Shown here one piece after another: positions 17,112-25,872 of a stretch of DNA of 64,000 nt. Numbering within the stretch: position 1 is the stretch's first letter; each line of letters starts with the position of its first letter. The translations under genes were made by a program, and so were the position numbers. The notes under the pieces are model-generated. The model was given only the letters and a program-made list of their open reading frames with translations. It was not told where the DNA came from and did not search any database. Source of the stretch: JAYPWI01 sp038135065 (GTDB lineage: Bacteria > Actinomycetota > Acidimicrobiia > Acidimicrobiales > Poriferisodalaceae); contig JAYPWI010000016.1 in the NCBI GenBank assembly GCA_038135065.1, forward strand, positions 1 through 64,000, written 5' to 3'.

Positions 17112-17131
17112 CCGCACCGGCGATCCACGGC

Positions 17132-18787
17132 TCAGCCGAAGCGCTCCCGGAGCACGTACTTCTGGATCTTGCCCGACGCAGTGCGGGGCATCTCGTCGAC
17201 CAACTCCAGCCGTTCGGGCCAGAACTGCTTGGCCATCCCCTGCTCGTCGAGGTACGTAGTGAGCTCGGTCAGGGTCGGTGCCGCTCCGTGGGGAAGAACC
17301 ACGGCGCACCCCCGTTCGCCGAGTCGTTCGTCGGGAACAGCCACTACGGCGACGTCGGCGACGGCGGGGTGACGCAGGAGCAGGTCCTCCACCTCTGCGA
17401 CGGGGACGTTCTCGCCGCCCCGGATGATCAGGTCCTTGGTGCGGCCCACGATCCTGATGCCTCCATCGGCACGCAGGCGGGCCACGTCACCGGTGTCGAA
17501 CCAGTCATCGTCGGGGTTGGCCGCTGCGTACAGGTCGGGGCGTTTGTAGTACCCCAGTGCCTGGCTGGGCCCCCGCACATGGAGGTCGCCGGCCTCTCCC
17601 ACGGCAACGGGCTGACCGTCCTCTCCCAGGATCCGGATTTCCATCCAGTCGACGGGGATGCCGTCGGAGTCGCTGACCAGCTCCACCGGGTCGCCGGGAC
17701 GGGTCGTGGTGACGATGAGGTTCTCGGTCATCCCCCACACGGCGATCAACTCCAGACCGAGGACCTCCCGGGCGTCCTCCACGGCCTTGGGGGGAATGGG
17801 AGCTCCGCCGCACACGAAGTACCGGAAGGTGGACAGGTCGTGGGGGTCGCGCCGCTGGGCTTCGACCAGGTCGACGGCGAACGCCGTTGCGGACACGGTC
17901 CAGGCAATGCCTTCCCGCTCGACCGCGTCGAGCAGGGCGGGGGCGTCCCACACATCCTGATAGACGATGGTCGCCCCGAGGCTGAGGGGCTTGGCCATGC
18001 CCAAGGCGAAGCCCGTCTGGTGGGCGAGGGTGGAGGCCATGAAGCACACGTCGTCGCCACCCAGCCCGTAGACGTGGTCGAGGGATCGGGCCCCCGTGCG
18101 AAGGGTGTTGTGGGAGTGGATCACCCCCTTCGGCTCACCGGTCGTTCCCGAGGTGAACTGGATCTGCACGAGATCGTCGGCCGAAGGAGCCCGGCTGGCC
18201 AGGGCGTCGGAGAGTCCGGGTTGTTCCTCCCGGGCCGGCCCGATGATGTCCCGCTCGAAGTTCAGGCAATCGGCCACCTCGGCTCCGATGGTCACCACAT
18301 GGGACAGGGTGGGGATGGACTCTCTCAGCGAGGTGGCCATGGCGGCGTAGTCGAAGCCCCGCCAGGTGTCGGGGACGAACAGGACGGACGATCGGGTGCG
18401 GTCCAGGATGAAGGACAGCTCACGATGGCGAAGGATGGGAATGAGAGGGTTGACCACCCCGCCGGCCCGCAGGATGCCGTAGGTGATAGCCGGGAACTCC
18501 CAGGCGTTGGGGAGCTGCAGGGACACAGAATCCCCCGGCTCGACCCCCAACTCGATGAGGGCTGCGGCCACCCGGCGGCTGGCCAGTTCCAACTCTGCGT
18601 AGGTGGTTCTGGTGGGCTCCGCCGTTCCGGCCCGGTACGACACCACGGCGACCCGGTCCGGCTGGGCGGCTGCTGCGTCGAGAAAATCGTCGACGATGGT
18701 GCGGTCACCCCACCACCCGTTGTCCCGGTAGCGGGCCACGGTGGCCGGGTCGATCGATCGCCGCCCGAGGTCATCGCCCTCGCTCAT
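17132..18787 (-). CDS. Acyl-CoA synthetase (AMP-forming)
   Basis: This 551-residue adenylate-forming enzyme is of the medium/long-chain or cyclohexanecarboxylate type. It activates a carboxylic acid to acyl-AMP and then acyl-CoA. All core motifs are present: P-loop-like FTSGTTGEPKG (about residue 212), WGMTEN, DWFDTGD, GRTKDLIIRGGENV and the C-terminal catalytic lysine in RTASGKIQKY. Length is normal. The ATG at 18787 has GGGGGAG upstream. It is transcribed away from the citrate-synthase-like gene. The substrate cannot be read from the sequence. Confidence 0.88.
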   Translation of the reverse strand: MSEGDDLGRRSIDPATVARYRDNGWWGDRTIVDDFLDAAAAQPDRVAVVSYRAGTAEPTRTTYAELELASRRVAAALIELGVEPGDSVSLQLPNAWEFPAITYGILRAGGVVNPLIPILRHRELSFILDRTRSSVLFVPDTWRGFDYAAMATSLRESIPTLSHVVTIGAEVADCLNFERDIIGPAREEQPGLSDALASRAPSADDLVQIQFTSGTTGEPKGVIHSHNTLRTGARSLDHVYGLGGDDVCFMASTLAHQTGFALGMAKPLSLGATIVYQDVWDAPALLDAVEREGIAWTVSATAFAVDLVEAQRRDPHDLSTFRYFVCGGAPIPPKAVEDAREVLGLELIAVWGMTENLIVTTTRPGDPVELVSDSDGIPVDWMEIRILGEDGQPVAVGEAGDLHVRGPSQALGYYKRPDLYAAANPDDDWFDTGDVARLRADGGIRIVGRTKDLIIRGGENVPVAEVEDLLLRHPAVADVAVVAVPDERLGERGCAVVLPHGAAPTLTELTTYLDEQGMAKQFWPERLELVDEMPRTASGKIQKYVLRERFG

Positions 18788-19130
18788 CGCTCCCCCTGGG
18801 TCCAGTGCCCGAGCATCGGATCAGCGTCGGGTCCCGATCTGACACGCTAGTCAGCGATGCTGGTCAGGGCGGCCGCTCGGTGCAGCGCAGACCCAAATCT
18901 GGGCAACGACGGACTAGCCCCCGCGAGGTGCGTCCCATGACGGGACGGGTATCGGACCGAAGCTTGCCCATGGTCAGCGGCAACTACCATGCCCTGCGGA
19001 CCAGGGGTGACCGGATGGTCGATGAACACGGCATGGGGGACCGGCATGACCGCCAGGGGCGGCACGCTGAGGAAGTGACTACGTGCGACCAGGTGGGTCA
19101 ACGCGTGCATTTGTTGGAAAGGGCCGGGCC
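18788..19130. other. 343-bp divergent intergenic region
   Basis: Lies between the acyl-CoA ligase (minus) and the citrate-synthase-like gene (plus) and should hold both promoters. A 111-codon frame across it (18805-19140) has no recognisable sequence and runs into the next gene. I see no RNA gene, repeat or clear operator. Confidence 0.4.
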
Positions 19131-20180
19131 ATGGCGCTGATCGATGTTCCACCGGGTCTGGCCGGGGTGGCCGTGACCGACACCGCGATCAGTGATGTGG
19201 TGGGGGAGCACGGCTACTACCACTACCGAGGACGTCCGGTCCCCGACCTCGCCCGTTCAGCCTCCTACGAAACGGTTGCTGCGCTGCTGCTCGACGGCTC
19301 GGACGACCCCCTCGACCTCGACCGGTCCCTTCCCCCCGACTTGGCCGACATCGTGGGACGCCTCGATCTCCGGTCGGCGCTCAGCGCTGCGGGCCGGTGC
19401 CTCGGCATGAGTGCCTTGTCGGACTGCTCGCCCGAGCAGCGGCACCGCGATGCTGTTCGGCTCATCGGCCTGGTTCCCACCCTCGTTGCCTCGGTCATGC
19501 GCGAGGAGGCGGTCGAGCCGGATCCCGGGCTCTCCCATGCCGCCGACTATCTGCGGATGATGACCGGATCGCTTCCCGGCGAGGAGGTGTTGACGGCGTT
19601 CGAGGCGTACCTGGTATTGGCCGCCGACCATGGGTTCAGCAACTCCAGTTTCGCTACCCGGGTGGTGGCGTCGGCTGGGGCGGACCTCGCAGGCTGCGCA
19701 GTGGCCGGATTCGTGGCCCTGAGTGGTCCGCGCCATGGGGCCAACCTGGAACGCATGCTCGACATGTACGACGGGATCGGCGAGCCCGACAACGCCGAGG
19801 CGTGGCTGCTCGGCGAACTGTCGAACCGGCGCCGCCTCCAGGGATTCGGCCACTCGGTGTACCGATCAGCCGATCCCCGGCTGGAGTTGCTGCGGGAACA
19901 CGGTGCCCGAATCGCACCGGCCCGTCATCAGGTGGCCATGGCCGCCGAGGAGGCCGGTACCCGCTTGCTGGCCGGCCGACGACTGGGCCCCAACCTGGAT
20001 CTGCACGCAGCCGTCGTGCTCGAAGGTTGCGGGATTCCCCGCAGCTGGTTCACTCCGACGTTCGCAGTGGCTCGGGTGGCGGGCTGGTGCGCCCACGCCC
20101 TGGAACAGGTGGCCGACAATCGGATCCTGCGACCGGCGGCCCGCTACGTGGGGCCGGCTCCCGACGCTCCCGTGTACTGA
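19131..20180 (+). CDS. Citrate synthase-family protein
   Basis: This 349-residue protein has the citrate/methylcitrate synthase signature: SGPRHGAN with the first catalytic histidine, GFGHSVYRSADPRLE with the second, and an aspartate in NLDLHAAVV for the third. The substrate-binding arginine normally right after the second histidine (GFGHRVY) is serine here. Helical segments such as FATRVVASAGADL are typical. It may be a methylcitrate or other acyl-CoA/oxoacid condensing enzyme rather than the housekeeping citrate synthase, which is usually longer. The ATG at 19131 follows GGAAAGGG; the frame start at 19083 adds 16 non-homologous residues. Confidence 0.8.
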   Translation: MALIDVPPGLAGVAVTDTAISDVVGEHGYYHYRGRPVPDLARSASYETVAALLLDGSDDPLDLDRSLPPDLADIVGRLDLRSALSAAGRCLGMSALSDCSPEQRHRDAVRLIGLVPTLVASVMREEAVEPDPGLSHAADYLRMMTGSLPGEEVLTAFEAYLVLAADHGFSNSSFATRVVASAGADLAGCAVAGFVALSGPRHGANLERMLDMYDGIGEPDNAEAWLLGELSNRRRLQGFGHSVYRSADPRLELLREHGARIAPARHQVAMAAEEAGTRLLAGRRLGPNLDLHAAVVLEGCGIPRSWFTPTFAVARVAGWCAHALEQVADNRILRPAARYVGPAPDAPVY

Positions 20181-20243
20181 GCTGCGCGACCCGGTTCGTG
20201 CAGCGCACCCATCGGGGCGCGCTACCCGGCCGCCGTCTATCGT

Positions 20244-20277
20244 GACCGGTCCGGGCAATGGTGCGTCGGCACCGGTC
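20244..20277. repeat. Inverted repeat in LLM leader region
   Basis: GACCGGT (20244-20250) and ACCGGTC (20271-20277) are perfect complements. They lie just after a TATCGT box (20238-20243) that could be the -10 of the LLM gene, so this could be an operator or a leader hairpin. Confidence 0.3.
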
Positions 20278-20305
20278 CCGACCGGCCGAAGGAGGCCCCA
20301 CCCCG

Positions 20306-21358
20306 ATGAAGATCGGCATCTACCTCAATTCGCAATACCCGGCCGAGGAGGACGCTGGGGCAGCGCTGCAGCTGCTTCGCGATCTCACCGCCTCGGCCGA
20401 CCGTCTGGGCTTCGACTCCATCTGGGTCGGGGAGCACCACATCACCCACGGGTATCACTTCTTTCCCCAGCTCACCCTGCTGTCCCATCTGACGGCGTTC
20501 TCGGGGGCGATGGACGTGGGGACGAACCTGGTGCTCCTGCCGCTGCACCGGCCGGTCGACATCGCCGAGCAGGTTGCCCTCATCGACCAAGCGTGCGGCG
20601 GGCGCTTCATCCTCACGGTCGGTCAGGGGTACCGCGAAGAGGAGTTCGTGGCGCTCGGGGTGCCGTACCAAGAACGTCTGCCGCGGATGTTGGATGGCAT
20701 CGAGGCCCTGCGCGGCCTGTGGTCGGGTGAGCCGTTCACCCACGATGGTGGCTATTACGCCGTGGAGGGGGCGATCGTCCTTCCTCCCCCGGCCAGGGCG
20801 GGCGGTCCGCCCATCTGGATCGGGGCGACGGCCGATCGGGCCATTCGCCGCGGGGGACGCATCGGTGACGGCTACATGGCGACACCGAATGCCGACACCG
20901 CAGAGATTCGCCGACAGGTCGACCTGTTCAACGAGGCGCGAGCCGAGGCGGGCCTTCCGCCGACCGACCAACTCGGTCGGATGCTCGAGGTTCACTGTCA
21001 TCCCGACCGCGACGAGGCGTTCCGAAGGGCCCGGCCCCATCTTCTTCGCAAGTACGCCTCGTATGCCTCGTGGGGCAATCTGGGGACCAGCAAGGAGCAG
21101 GGTGCGGCTCCCTCCAGCCCCAGTTCCGTCGCCGCTGTCGATGATGCCGATGCGTTCGCCGAATTGGCCCGGGGACGATTCGTGATCGGGAACCCCGACG
21201 ACGTGGTGGCAGGGCTGGTGGCCCAGAGCACCGAGGCCGCGATGGAGCATCTGGCCATGCGGATTTCGTGGCCGGGTTCGGACCCCCACCATGCCGCCGA
21301 GTGTCTGGAGCTCCTGGGTACCGAGGTGCTGCCCCGGGTGCGGGCCGAGCTCGGCTGA
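20306..21358 (+). CDS. LLM-class flavin/F420-dependent oxidoreductase
   Basis: This 350-residue luciferase-like barrel protein contains FDSIWVGEHHITHGYHFFPQ, the HH pair typical of alkanal-monooxygenase-like members, LVLLPLHRPVDIAEQVALID and FILTVGQGYREEEF. A bacterial-luciferase-type monooxygenase (FMN and oxygen) or an F420 enzyme are both possible. AAGGAGG lies upstream of the ATG at 20306. The F420-type PPOX gene follows 54 bases downstream. A similar gene lies at 29076-30089. Confidence 0.85.
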   Translation: MKIGIYLNSQYPAEEDAGAALQLLRDLTASADRLGFDSIWVGEHHITHGYHFFPQLTLLSHLTAFSGAMDVGTNLVLLPLHRPVDIAEQVALIDQACGGRFILTVGQGYREEEFVALGVPYQERLPRMLDGIEALRGLWSGEPFTHDGGYYAVEGAIVLPPPARAGGPPIWIGATADRAIRRGGRIGDGYMATPNADTAEIRRQVDLFNEARAEAGLPPTDQLGRMLEVHCHPDRDEAFRRARPHLLRKYASYASWGNLGTSKEQGAAPSSPSSVAAVDDADAFAELARGRFVIGNPDDVVAGLVAQSTEAAMEHLAMRISWPGSDPHHAAECLELLGTEVLPRVRAELG

Positions 21359-21412
21359 TCCCTCCCGGCAGCTGAGGTCCGCCGCCGCAGAACGACCAAC
21401 GAGAGGACCATC

Positions 21413-21907
21413 GTGAAGAAGTTGTCCAGAGACGATCCCCGGGCCCGGAACATGGCGGCCGACATCGACGTCGACCGGCAGGGAATGATCGACTTCGTGA
21501 AGGAGCGCACCAAGTGGGTCCTCGTGACGACCCGGGCCGACGGTTCGCCCCAGATGAGCCTGGTGACCGGCGGGATCACCGACGAGGGAGATCTGATGGT
21601 GTCGAGCTACCCGGGGCGGGCCAAGGTGAAGAACGCCCGTCGAGACAGTCGGGTGTCTGTGCTGGTCATGGGCGATGAGTTCAACGCCCAGTGGGTGCAG
21701 ATCGATGGGGAGGCCCAGGTCGCCGACATGCCGACGGCGGCCGATGAGCTGGTGGAGTACTTCCGGTCGATCAAGGGGGAACACCCCGACTGGGACGAGT
21801 ACCGCCAGGCCATGGCCGATCAAGGCAAGTCGGCCATCCGGATTCGCCCGACCCGGTGGGGCCCGATCAGCAAGGGCGGGTTCCCGCCCGAACTGTTCGA
21901 GGATTGA
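21413..21907 (+). CDS. PPOX-class (pyridoxamine oxidase fold) F420-dependent protein
   Basis: This 164-residue split-barrel protein includes MIDFVKERTKWVLVTTRADG, SLVTGGITDEGDLMVSSYPG and KVKNARRDSRVSVLVMGDEF, matching TIGR-type PPOX/F420 proteins of actinobacteria. They use F420 or FMN for reductions. The GTG start at 21413 has GAGAGGA in good position. It follows an LLM oxidoreductase on the same strand, consistent with a shared cofactor. It converges with the pilus-like gene 6 bases on. Confidence 0.83.
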   Translation: MKKLSRDDPRARNMAADIDVDRQGMIDFVKERTKWVLVTTRADGSPQMSLVTGGITDEGDLMVSSYPGRAKVKNARRDSRVSVLVMGDEFNAQWVQIDGEAQVADMPTAADELVEYFRSIKGEHPDWDEYRQAMADQGKSAIRIRPTRWGPISKGGFPPELFED

Positions 21908-21913
21908 GAATGG

Positions 21914-22864
21914 TCAGGTCGGGCAGGTTCCCCGACCGTCGACTTTGCACAGGCCGATCCCGAACAGGCCTGCATCGAGGGCACCTACACCGCAGCAGGA
22001 TCCGCTGGCTACGGCGGTCGTGAACTGGATGTCGAGGTAGCGCCCCGATTCGGGGCCGTTGTCCTTGAAGTCGTGGATGATGACCGACACGAAGCCCTCG
22101 AGGTGGAATTCGGCGTTGTCGCCCACGCCGGTGGCATCGTCGAATACGGGGATGTGGATCTCCTGACCCAGGACCGCGTCGAGGTCCATGGCGTTGGAGA
22201 AGGCTCCGGGATCGCCCTCGAACCAGCCGGGTACGGCAACGGACTCTGGGTAGCCGCCGCGGATCCAGGACCTGAGTTCGTCCAGGGTGTTGGCGCCCCC
22301 GTTGAAATCCATGAGCCCCCAATTGCCGGGCACCACCCCCCCGCACTGGGCCGGATTGTCCTTGGTGTAGTAGATCCGGAACACCGAGGTGAGCGAATGA
22401 CCTGACGCCTGCCAGGCTGCGAAGGCATCGCTCTGGGAACACAGGCTGAAGGGACGCAGGCCGCGCAGGGCAGTGGCTGGGCCGAAGTAGGCGGTGGATG
22501 ACGAGGTCACCTCGGTGTGGTCTCGACCCACAACGGCACCAAGTGCATGGTCGACTCGGCCCGAGGCATCGACCGTGACGGTGCCCTGGGTCCCGGCGCC
22601 GGTGGCCGTGCAGGAGACGAGCGACAACACGGACGTGTTGGCCGCCAGGTACGCCTCGGCCGCGCCACTTGCGCAGCCGTCCTGCCACTTGGCGAAGTCC
22701 TGTGCGGCCGCAAGGGCGGCGGCATCGGTTGCCGTGATGGCTTGGCGGCGGGTCGCCCATACCTGCCCTGCATCGATGACCACAGCGGCGGCGGCGATGA
22801 CCACGGTCATGCACACGGCGAGGAGCACGGCGACCGCGCCGTGCTCGTCCCTCGATCGTTGCAT
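21914..22864 (-). CDS. TadG/TadE-like pilus or secreted protein
   Basis: This 316-residue protein opens with the Tad/Flp pseudopilin pattern. A short charged leader ends in HGAVAVLLAV, followed by one hydrophobic helix, the residues VVIDAGQVWATRRQAITATD, then DAAALAAAQ, as in TadE/TadG minor pilins with a domain outside the membrane. The remainder is cysteine-containing and aromatic (GLMDFNGGANTLDEL; GSCCGVGALDAG), probably extracytoplasmic. Several start codons occur (22915, 22888, 22882, 22864); the last puts the helix closest to the N-terminus. No other tad genes are present, so it is either isolated or works with a cluster elsewhere. Confidence 0.72.
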   Translation of the reverse strand: MQRSRDEHGAVAVLLAVCMTVVIAAAAVVIDAGQVWATRRQAITATDAAALAAAQDFAKWQDGCASGAAEAYLAANTSVLSLVSCTATGAGTQGTVTVDASGRVDHALGAVVGRDHTEVTSSSTAYFGPATALRGLRPFSLCSQSDAFAAWQASGHSLTSVFRIYYTKDNPAQCGGVVPGNWGLMDFNGGANTLDELRSWIRGGYPESVAVPGWFEGDPGAFSNAMDLDAVLGQEIHIPVFDDATGVGDNAEFHLEGFVSVIIHDFKDNGPESGRYLDIQFTTAVASGSCCGVGALDAGLFGIGLCKVDGRGTCPT

Positions 22865-23008
22865 CGTGTGGGCCCAGCCCATTGTCATCCCCCACGGATG
22901 GCGTCGTTGTTCCATCGGTCGACCCAGCTCCGCACTGAAGCAGATTGTCGGCCCCCGGGTGGGTGCAGGACTTTGCTAGAAACGGGGCGCATCGAACGAG
23001 GGGGTTCC

Positions 23009-24100
23009 GTGGTCCAGGCAGCAATCTTCCGTGCGGCACACGAGCCGCTCAGCATCGAGACCATCGAGTTGGACGCCCCGGGTCCCAACGAGGTTCGGGT
23101 CCGAACCGTTGCCACCGGGGTGTGCCACAGCGACCTTCACCTCGTCGATGGCCACCTTCCGCACGGGCGACGTCCGATGGTGCTGGGCCACGAGGGAGCG
23201 GGAATCGTCGAGGCCGTCGGTTCGTCGGTCACCCGCTTCTCGGAGGGGGACCATGTCGTCGCCTGCCTGTCCGGTTTCTGCGGTATGTGTGCCCAGTGCC
23301 TCACCGGTCACCCCAACGTCTGCACCACCAGGATCCAGGCCCGGGCCCGGGATGCGGGGTTCCGTCTCACCCTCGATGGGGACGGCCTCATCCAGTTCGC
23401 CGACCTTGCCACCTTCGCCGAGGAGATGCTGGTCCACGAGAACTCACTGGTGAAGGTGGACGACGACCTCCCACTCGATGTCGTTTCGCTGATGGGATGT
23501 GGGGTGCTCACCGGATTGGGCGCAGTGCTCCGCACGGCTGCCCTCCAGGCGGGTCAGACGGTAGCTGTGTTCGGGTGCGGCGGGGTCGGCCTGTCGATCG
23601 TTCAGGGGGCCCGTATCGGTGGGGCGGGTCGGATCATCGCGGTGGACCAGTTCGCTTCGAAACTGGACATGGCCACCGCGCTCGGGGCGACTGACACCAT
23701 CGACGCATCGGCCGGCGATGCGGTCGCCCAATTGCGGGAGCTGACGGGTGGTGCGGGAGTCGATCACGCCTTCGATGCTGTCGGTGTACCGGATGTGATC
23801 CGTCAGACCATCGAGTGCCTGGCCGTTCGCGGTACGGCCACCATCGTCGGGGTGACTCCGGCAGGTGCCACCCTCGAATTCCCCCTCGACGCCATCCGCC
23901 CGGAATGCCGCATCCAGACCAGCCGAATGGGGTCCAACCGGTTCCTGGTCGACATCCCCATGTACCTGCAGTTCTACCGCCAAGGGCGCCTCGAACTGGA
24001 CGGCATGGTGACCCGTCGTGGCCGCCTCGAGGACGTGAACGAGGCGTTCAGGGCGATGAAGGCGGGCGAGGTGGCCCGCACCGTGCTGACCTTCGATTGA
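23009..24100 (+). CDS. Zinc-dependent alcohol dehydrogenase (class III/NDMA-like group)
   Basis: This 363-residue MDR alcohol dehydrogenase has catalytic zinc ligands in GVCHSDLH and GHEGAG, the structural zinc lobe CGMCAQCLTGHPNVC, and the Rossmann motif GCGGVGLS. It oxidises an alcohol with NAD(P), or uses bound cofactor as in mycobacterial NDMA-linked relatives. The chain begins at GTG 23009 (VVQAAIFRA) with GAGGGGG upstream; the frame runs open to 22517 across the pilus gene and that part is not coding. It converges with the hydroxyisobutyrate-type dehydrogenase 3 bases on. Confidence 0.87.
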   Translation: MVQAAIFRAAHEPLSIETIELDAPGPNEVRVRTVATGVCHSDLHLVDGHLPHGRRPMVLGHEGAGIVEAVGSSVTRFSEGDHVVACLSGFCGMCAQCLTGHPNVCTTRIQARARDAGFRLTLDGDGLIQFADLATFAEEMLVHENSLVKVDDDLPLDVVSLMGCGVLTGLGAVLRTAALQAGQTVAVFGCGGVGLSIVQGARIGGAGRIIAVDQFASKLDMATALGATDTIDASAGDAVAQLRELTGGAGVDHAFDAVGVPDVIRQTIECLAVRGTATIVGVTPAGATLEFPLDAIRPECRIQTSRMGSNRFLVDIPMYLQFYRQGRLELDGMVTRRGRLEDVNEAFRAMKAGEVARTVLTFD

Positions 24101-24103
24101 CGG

Positions 24104-25006
24104 TCAGCCCACGTCGGGGGCGGTTCCTCGCACCACGAAGTCGGCTGCTTCCTCGAGCACCCTGACAGTGGCCAGTACGTCCTCTGCCGCGTAGCCGTTG
24201 TCCCGGTAGCCCGTCAGCAGGCCTTGCACATGCTCACCCATGGGGACAGGAACGTTCAGCTCGTTGGCCAGGTCCACGGCCAAGCCGATGTCCTTGCAGG
24301 CCAGGGTGTTGGTGAAGCTCGGTGCCAGTCGGTCGCGCAGGATGGCCCGGGTTCCGCTGTCCCACACGAAGCTGGCCCCGGATGATGCGGCCACCACCTC
24401 CCGGACGATGGCCGGGTCGACCCCGGCCTTGGCGCCCAGCAGGATGGCTTCGGTGGTTCCCATCATGTTGATGAAGGCCAACATGTTGTTGACGGCCTTC
24501 ACGACATTGCCCGCGCCGACGTCGCCACAGCGGACCACCTTGGCCGCGAACGCCTCGAGGACTGGCCGATAGGTCTCCACCACGTCCTCCGGTCCGCCGA
24601 CCATCACCGCGAGAATCCCCTTGCGCGCCCCGTAGACCCCGCCGGACACCGGAGCATCGATGAAGGCGACGTCCCGCTCTGCCGTGATGCCGGCCAGTCG
24701 CCGACTCAGGGTCGGGGAGCTCGTGGTGAGGTCGATGATGGCGGTGCCCCGTCCCATGGCGTCGAGCAGTCCGCCCGAGCCCAGCACTACATCTTCCACG
24801 TCGGACGGCATGGGAAGGGACAGCAACACGGCGTCTGCCCCCTCGGCAGTTGCGGCGACGGTGTCGACCGCAGTGCCTCCGGCCTCCGCCAGAGGAGCGA
24901 CGACCTCTGGCCTCAGGTCGAAGATGGCCACGTCGTGGCCGGCCCCGATCACATGGCCGGCCATGGGCCCTCCCATGTTGCCGAGTCCGATGAATCCGAG
25001 CTTCAT
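24104..25006 (-). CDS. 3-hydroxyisobutyrate dehydrogenase-like (beta-hydroxyacid dehydrogenase)
   Basis: This 300-residue enzyme has the NAD(P) fingerprint GLGNMGGPMAGH at its N-terminus, the substrate motif DAPVSGGVYGA near 120 and the catalytic lysine in GAGNVVKAVNN near 170. The family oxidises 3-hydroxyacids or reduces tartronate semialdehyde and similar compounds. In this setting valine or other branched-chain breakdown is plausible but unproved. GGGAG lies upstream of the ATG at 25006. The nitroreductase gene lies upstream on the same strand, 107 bases away. Confidence 0.85.
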   Translation of the reverse strand: MKLGFIGLGNMGGPMAGHVIGAGHDVAIFDLRPEVVAPLAEAGGTAVDTVAATAEGADAVLLSLPMPSDVEDVVLGSGGLLDAMGRGTAIIDLTTSSPTLSRRLAGITAERDVAFIDAPVSGGVYGARKGILAVMVGGPEDVVETYRPVLEAFAAKVVRCGDVGAGNVVKAVNNMLAFINMMGTTEAILLGAKAGVDPAIVREVVAASSGASFVWDSGTRAILRDRLAPSFTNTLACKDIGLAVDLANELNVPVPMGEHVQGLLTGYRDNGYAAEDVLATVRVLEEAADFVVRGTAPDVG

Positions 25007-25113
25007 GTCCTGTCTCCCTTGAACGAGGTGGCCGCTGCCCCGAGCCGGCGGCGACGTGCCGCCGAGGCGCCCTGGCCAGGCCCCCTGTGCCGTGGCTCCG
25101 ACGTGACCCTAGG

Positions 25114-25764
25114 TCAGATCCAGGTAGCCCACGCTTCGAGTGGCATTCGGTCGGCCCGAAGGGTGTTGACCGGCGCGTCAGGGTCAGCGTGCCCCAAGGC
25201 CACCCCGCAGAACAGCATCTCGTTGTCGGGTGCTCCCACGAACTCGGCAACCGAGGCAGCCCGGTTGGCCCACGCTTCCTGTGGGCAGGTGTCGAGCCCG
25301 GCTTCGATGGCGAGCAGCATGAAGTTCTGGAGGAACATGCCCAGATCCGACCATTGGGGTGGCCCCATTCCTCGGTCCACGAAGCAGAAGATGGCGGCTG
25401 GGGCGTCGAAGAAGGTGTAGTTGCGAGCCAGGTGGGCGAGGCGGGCGGCCCGGTCCTCGCGGGGGATGCCGAGCTTCTCGTACATGGCCTCGCCGAGAGT
25501 GAATCGATTGGTCCGGTAGGGCTCCCACAGGTTGGCCGGGTAGACGTCGTACTCAGGGGTGTCGAGGGGTCGACCGGACATGAAGTCCAGGAACTCCGTC
25601 ATGCGATCGCCGTTGAGCACGTAGATGCGCCAGGGCTGCACGTTGCCACCCGACGGGGCTCGGGCCGAGGTTCGCAGCAGCTCGGCGATCGTTTCGTCGT
25701 CGACTGGGGTGTCGAGGAACGCCCGGATCGACGTGCGGGCCATCACGGCTTCGGTGACATCCAT
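25114..25764 (-). CDS. Nitroreductase-family FMN protein
   Basis: This 216-residue protein has the FMN-binding start MARTSIRAFLDTPVDDE and RAPSGGNVQPW of nitroreductases, with WSDLGMFLQNFMLLA and GLDTCPQEAW in the centre, as in NfsA/BluB-like and F420-type relatives. It probably reduces nitro-, quinone- or enone-type compounds with NAD(P)H. The ATG at 25764 has GGAGAAGG at ideal spacing; the longer frame to 25809 lacks one. Confidence 0.83.
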   Translation of the reverse strand: MDVTEAVMARTSIRAFLDTPVDDETIAELLRTSARAPSGGNVQPWRIYVLNGDRMTEFLDFMSGRPLDTPEYDVYPANLWEPYRTNRFTLGEAMYEKLGIPREDRAARLAHLARNYTFFDAPAAIFCFVDRGMGPPQWSDLGMFLQNFMLLAIEAGLDTCPQEAWANRAASVAEFVGAPDNEMLFCGVALGHADPDAPVNTLRADRMPLEAWATWI

Positions 25765-25872
25765 GCCTTCTCCAGGGGAAGTCGTCGGTGGTTCAACAGC
25801 CTCGCGCATCGAGCGGGCAACCCGTGCGGGATTTGCTCACCGGTAATGTCTGACAGGTCGAGGAGGCAGTCG

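Noticed and set aside
16889..18850. 653-codon plus-strand frame opposite the acyl-CoA ligase
   Set aside because: Antisense shadow of a complete adenylate-forming enzyme; no motif of its own.
18805..19140. 111-codon frame in the divergent region
   Set aside because: No recognisable sequence, Arg-rich, and runs into the citrate-synthase start region.
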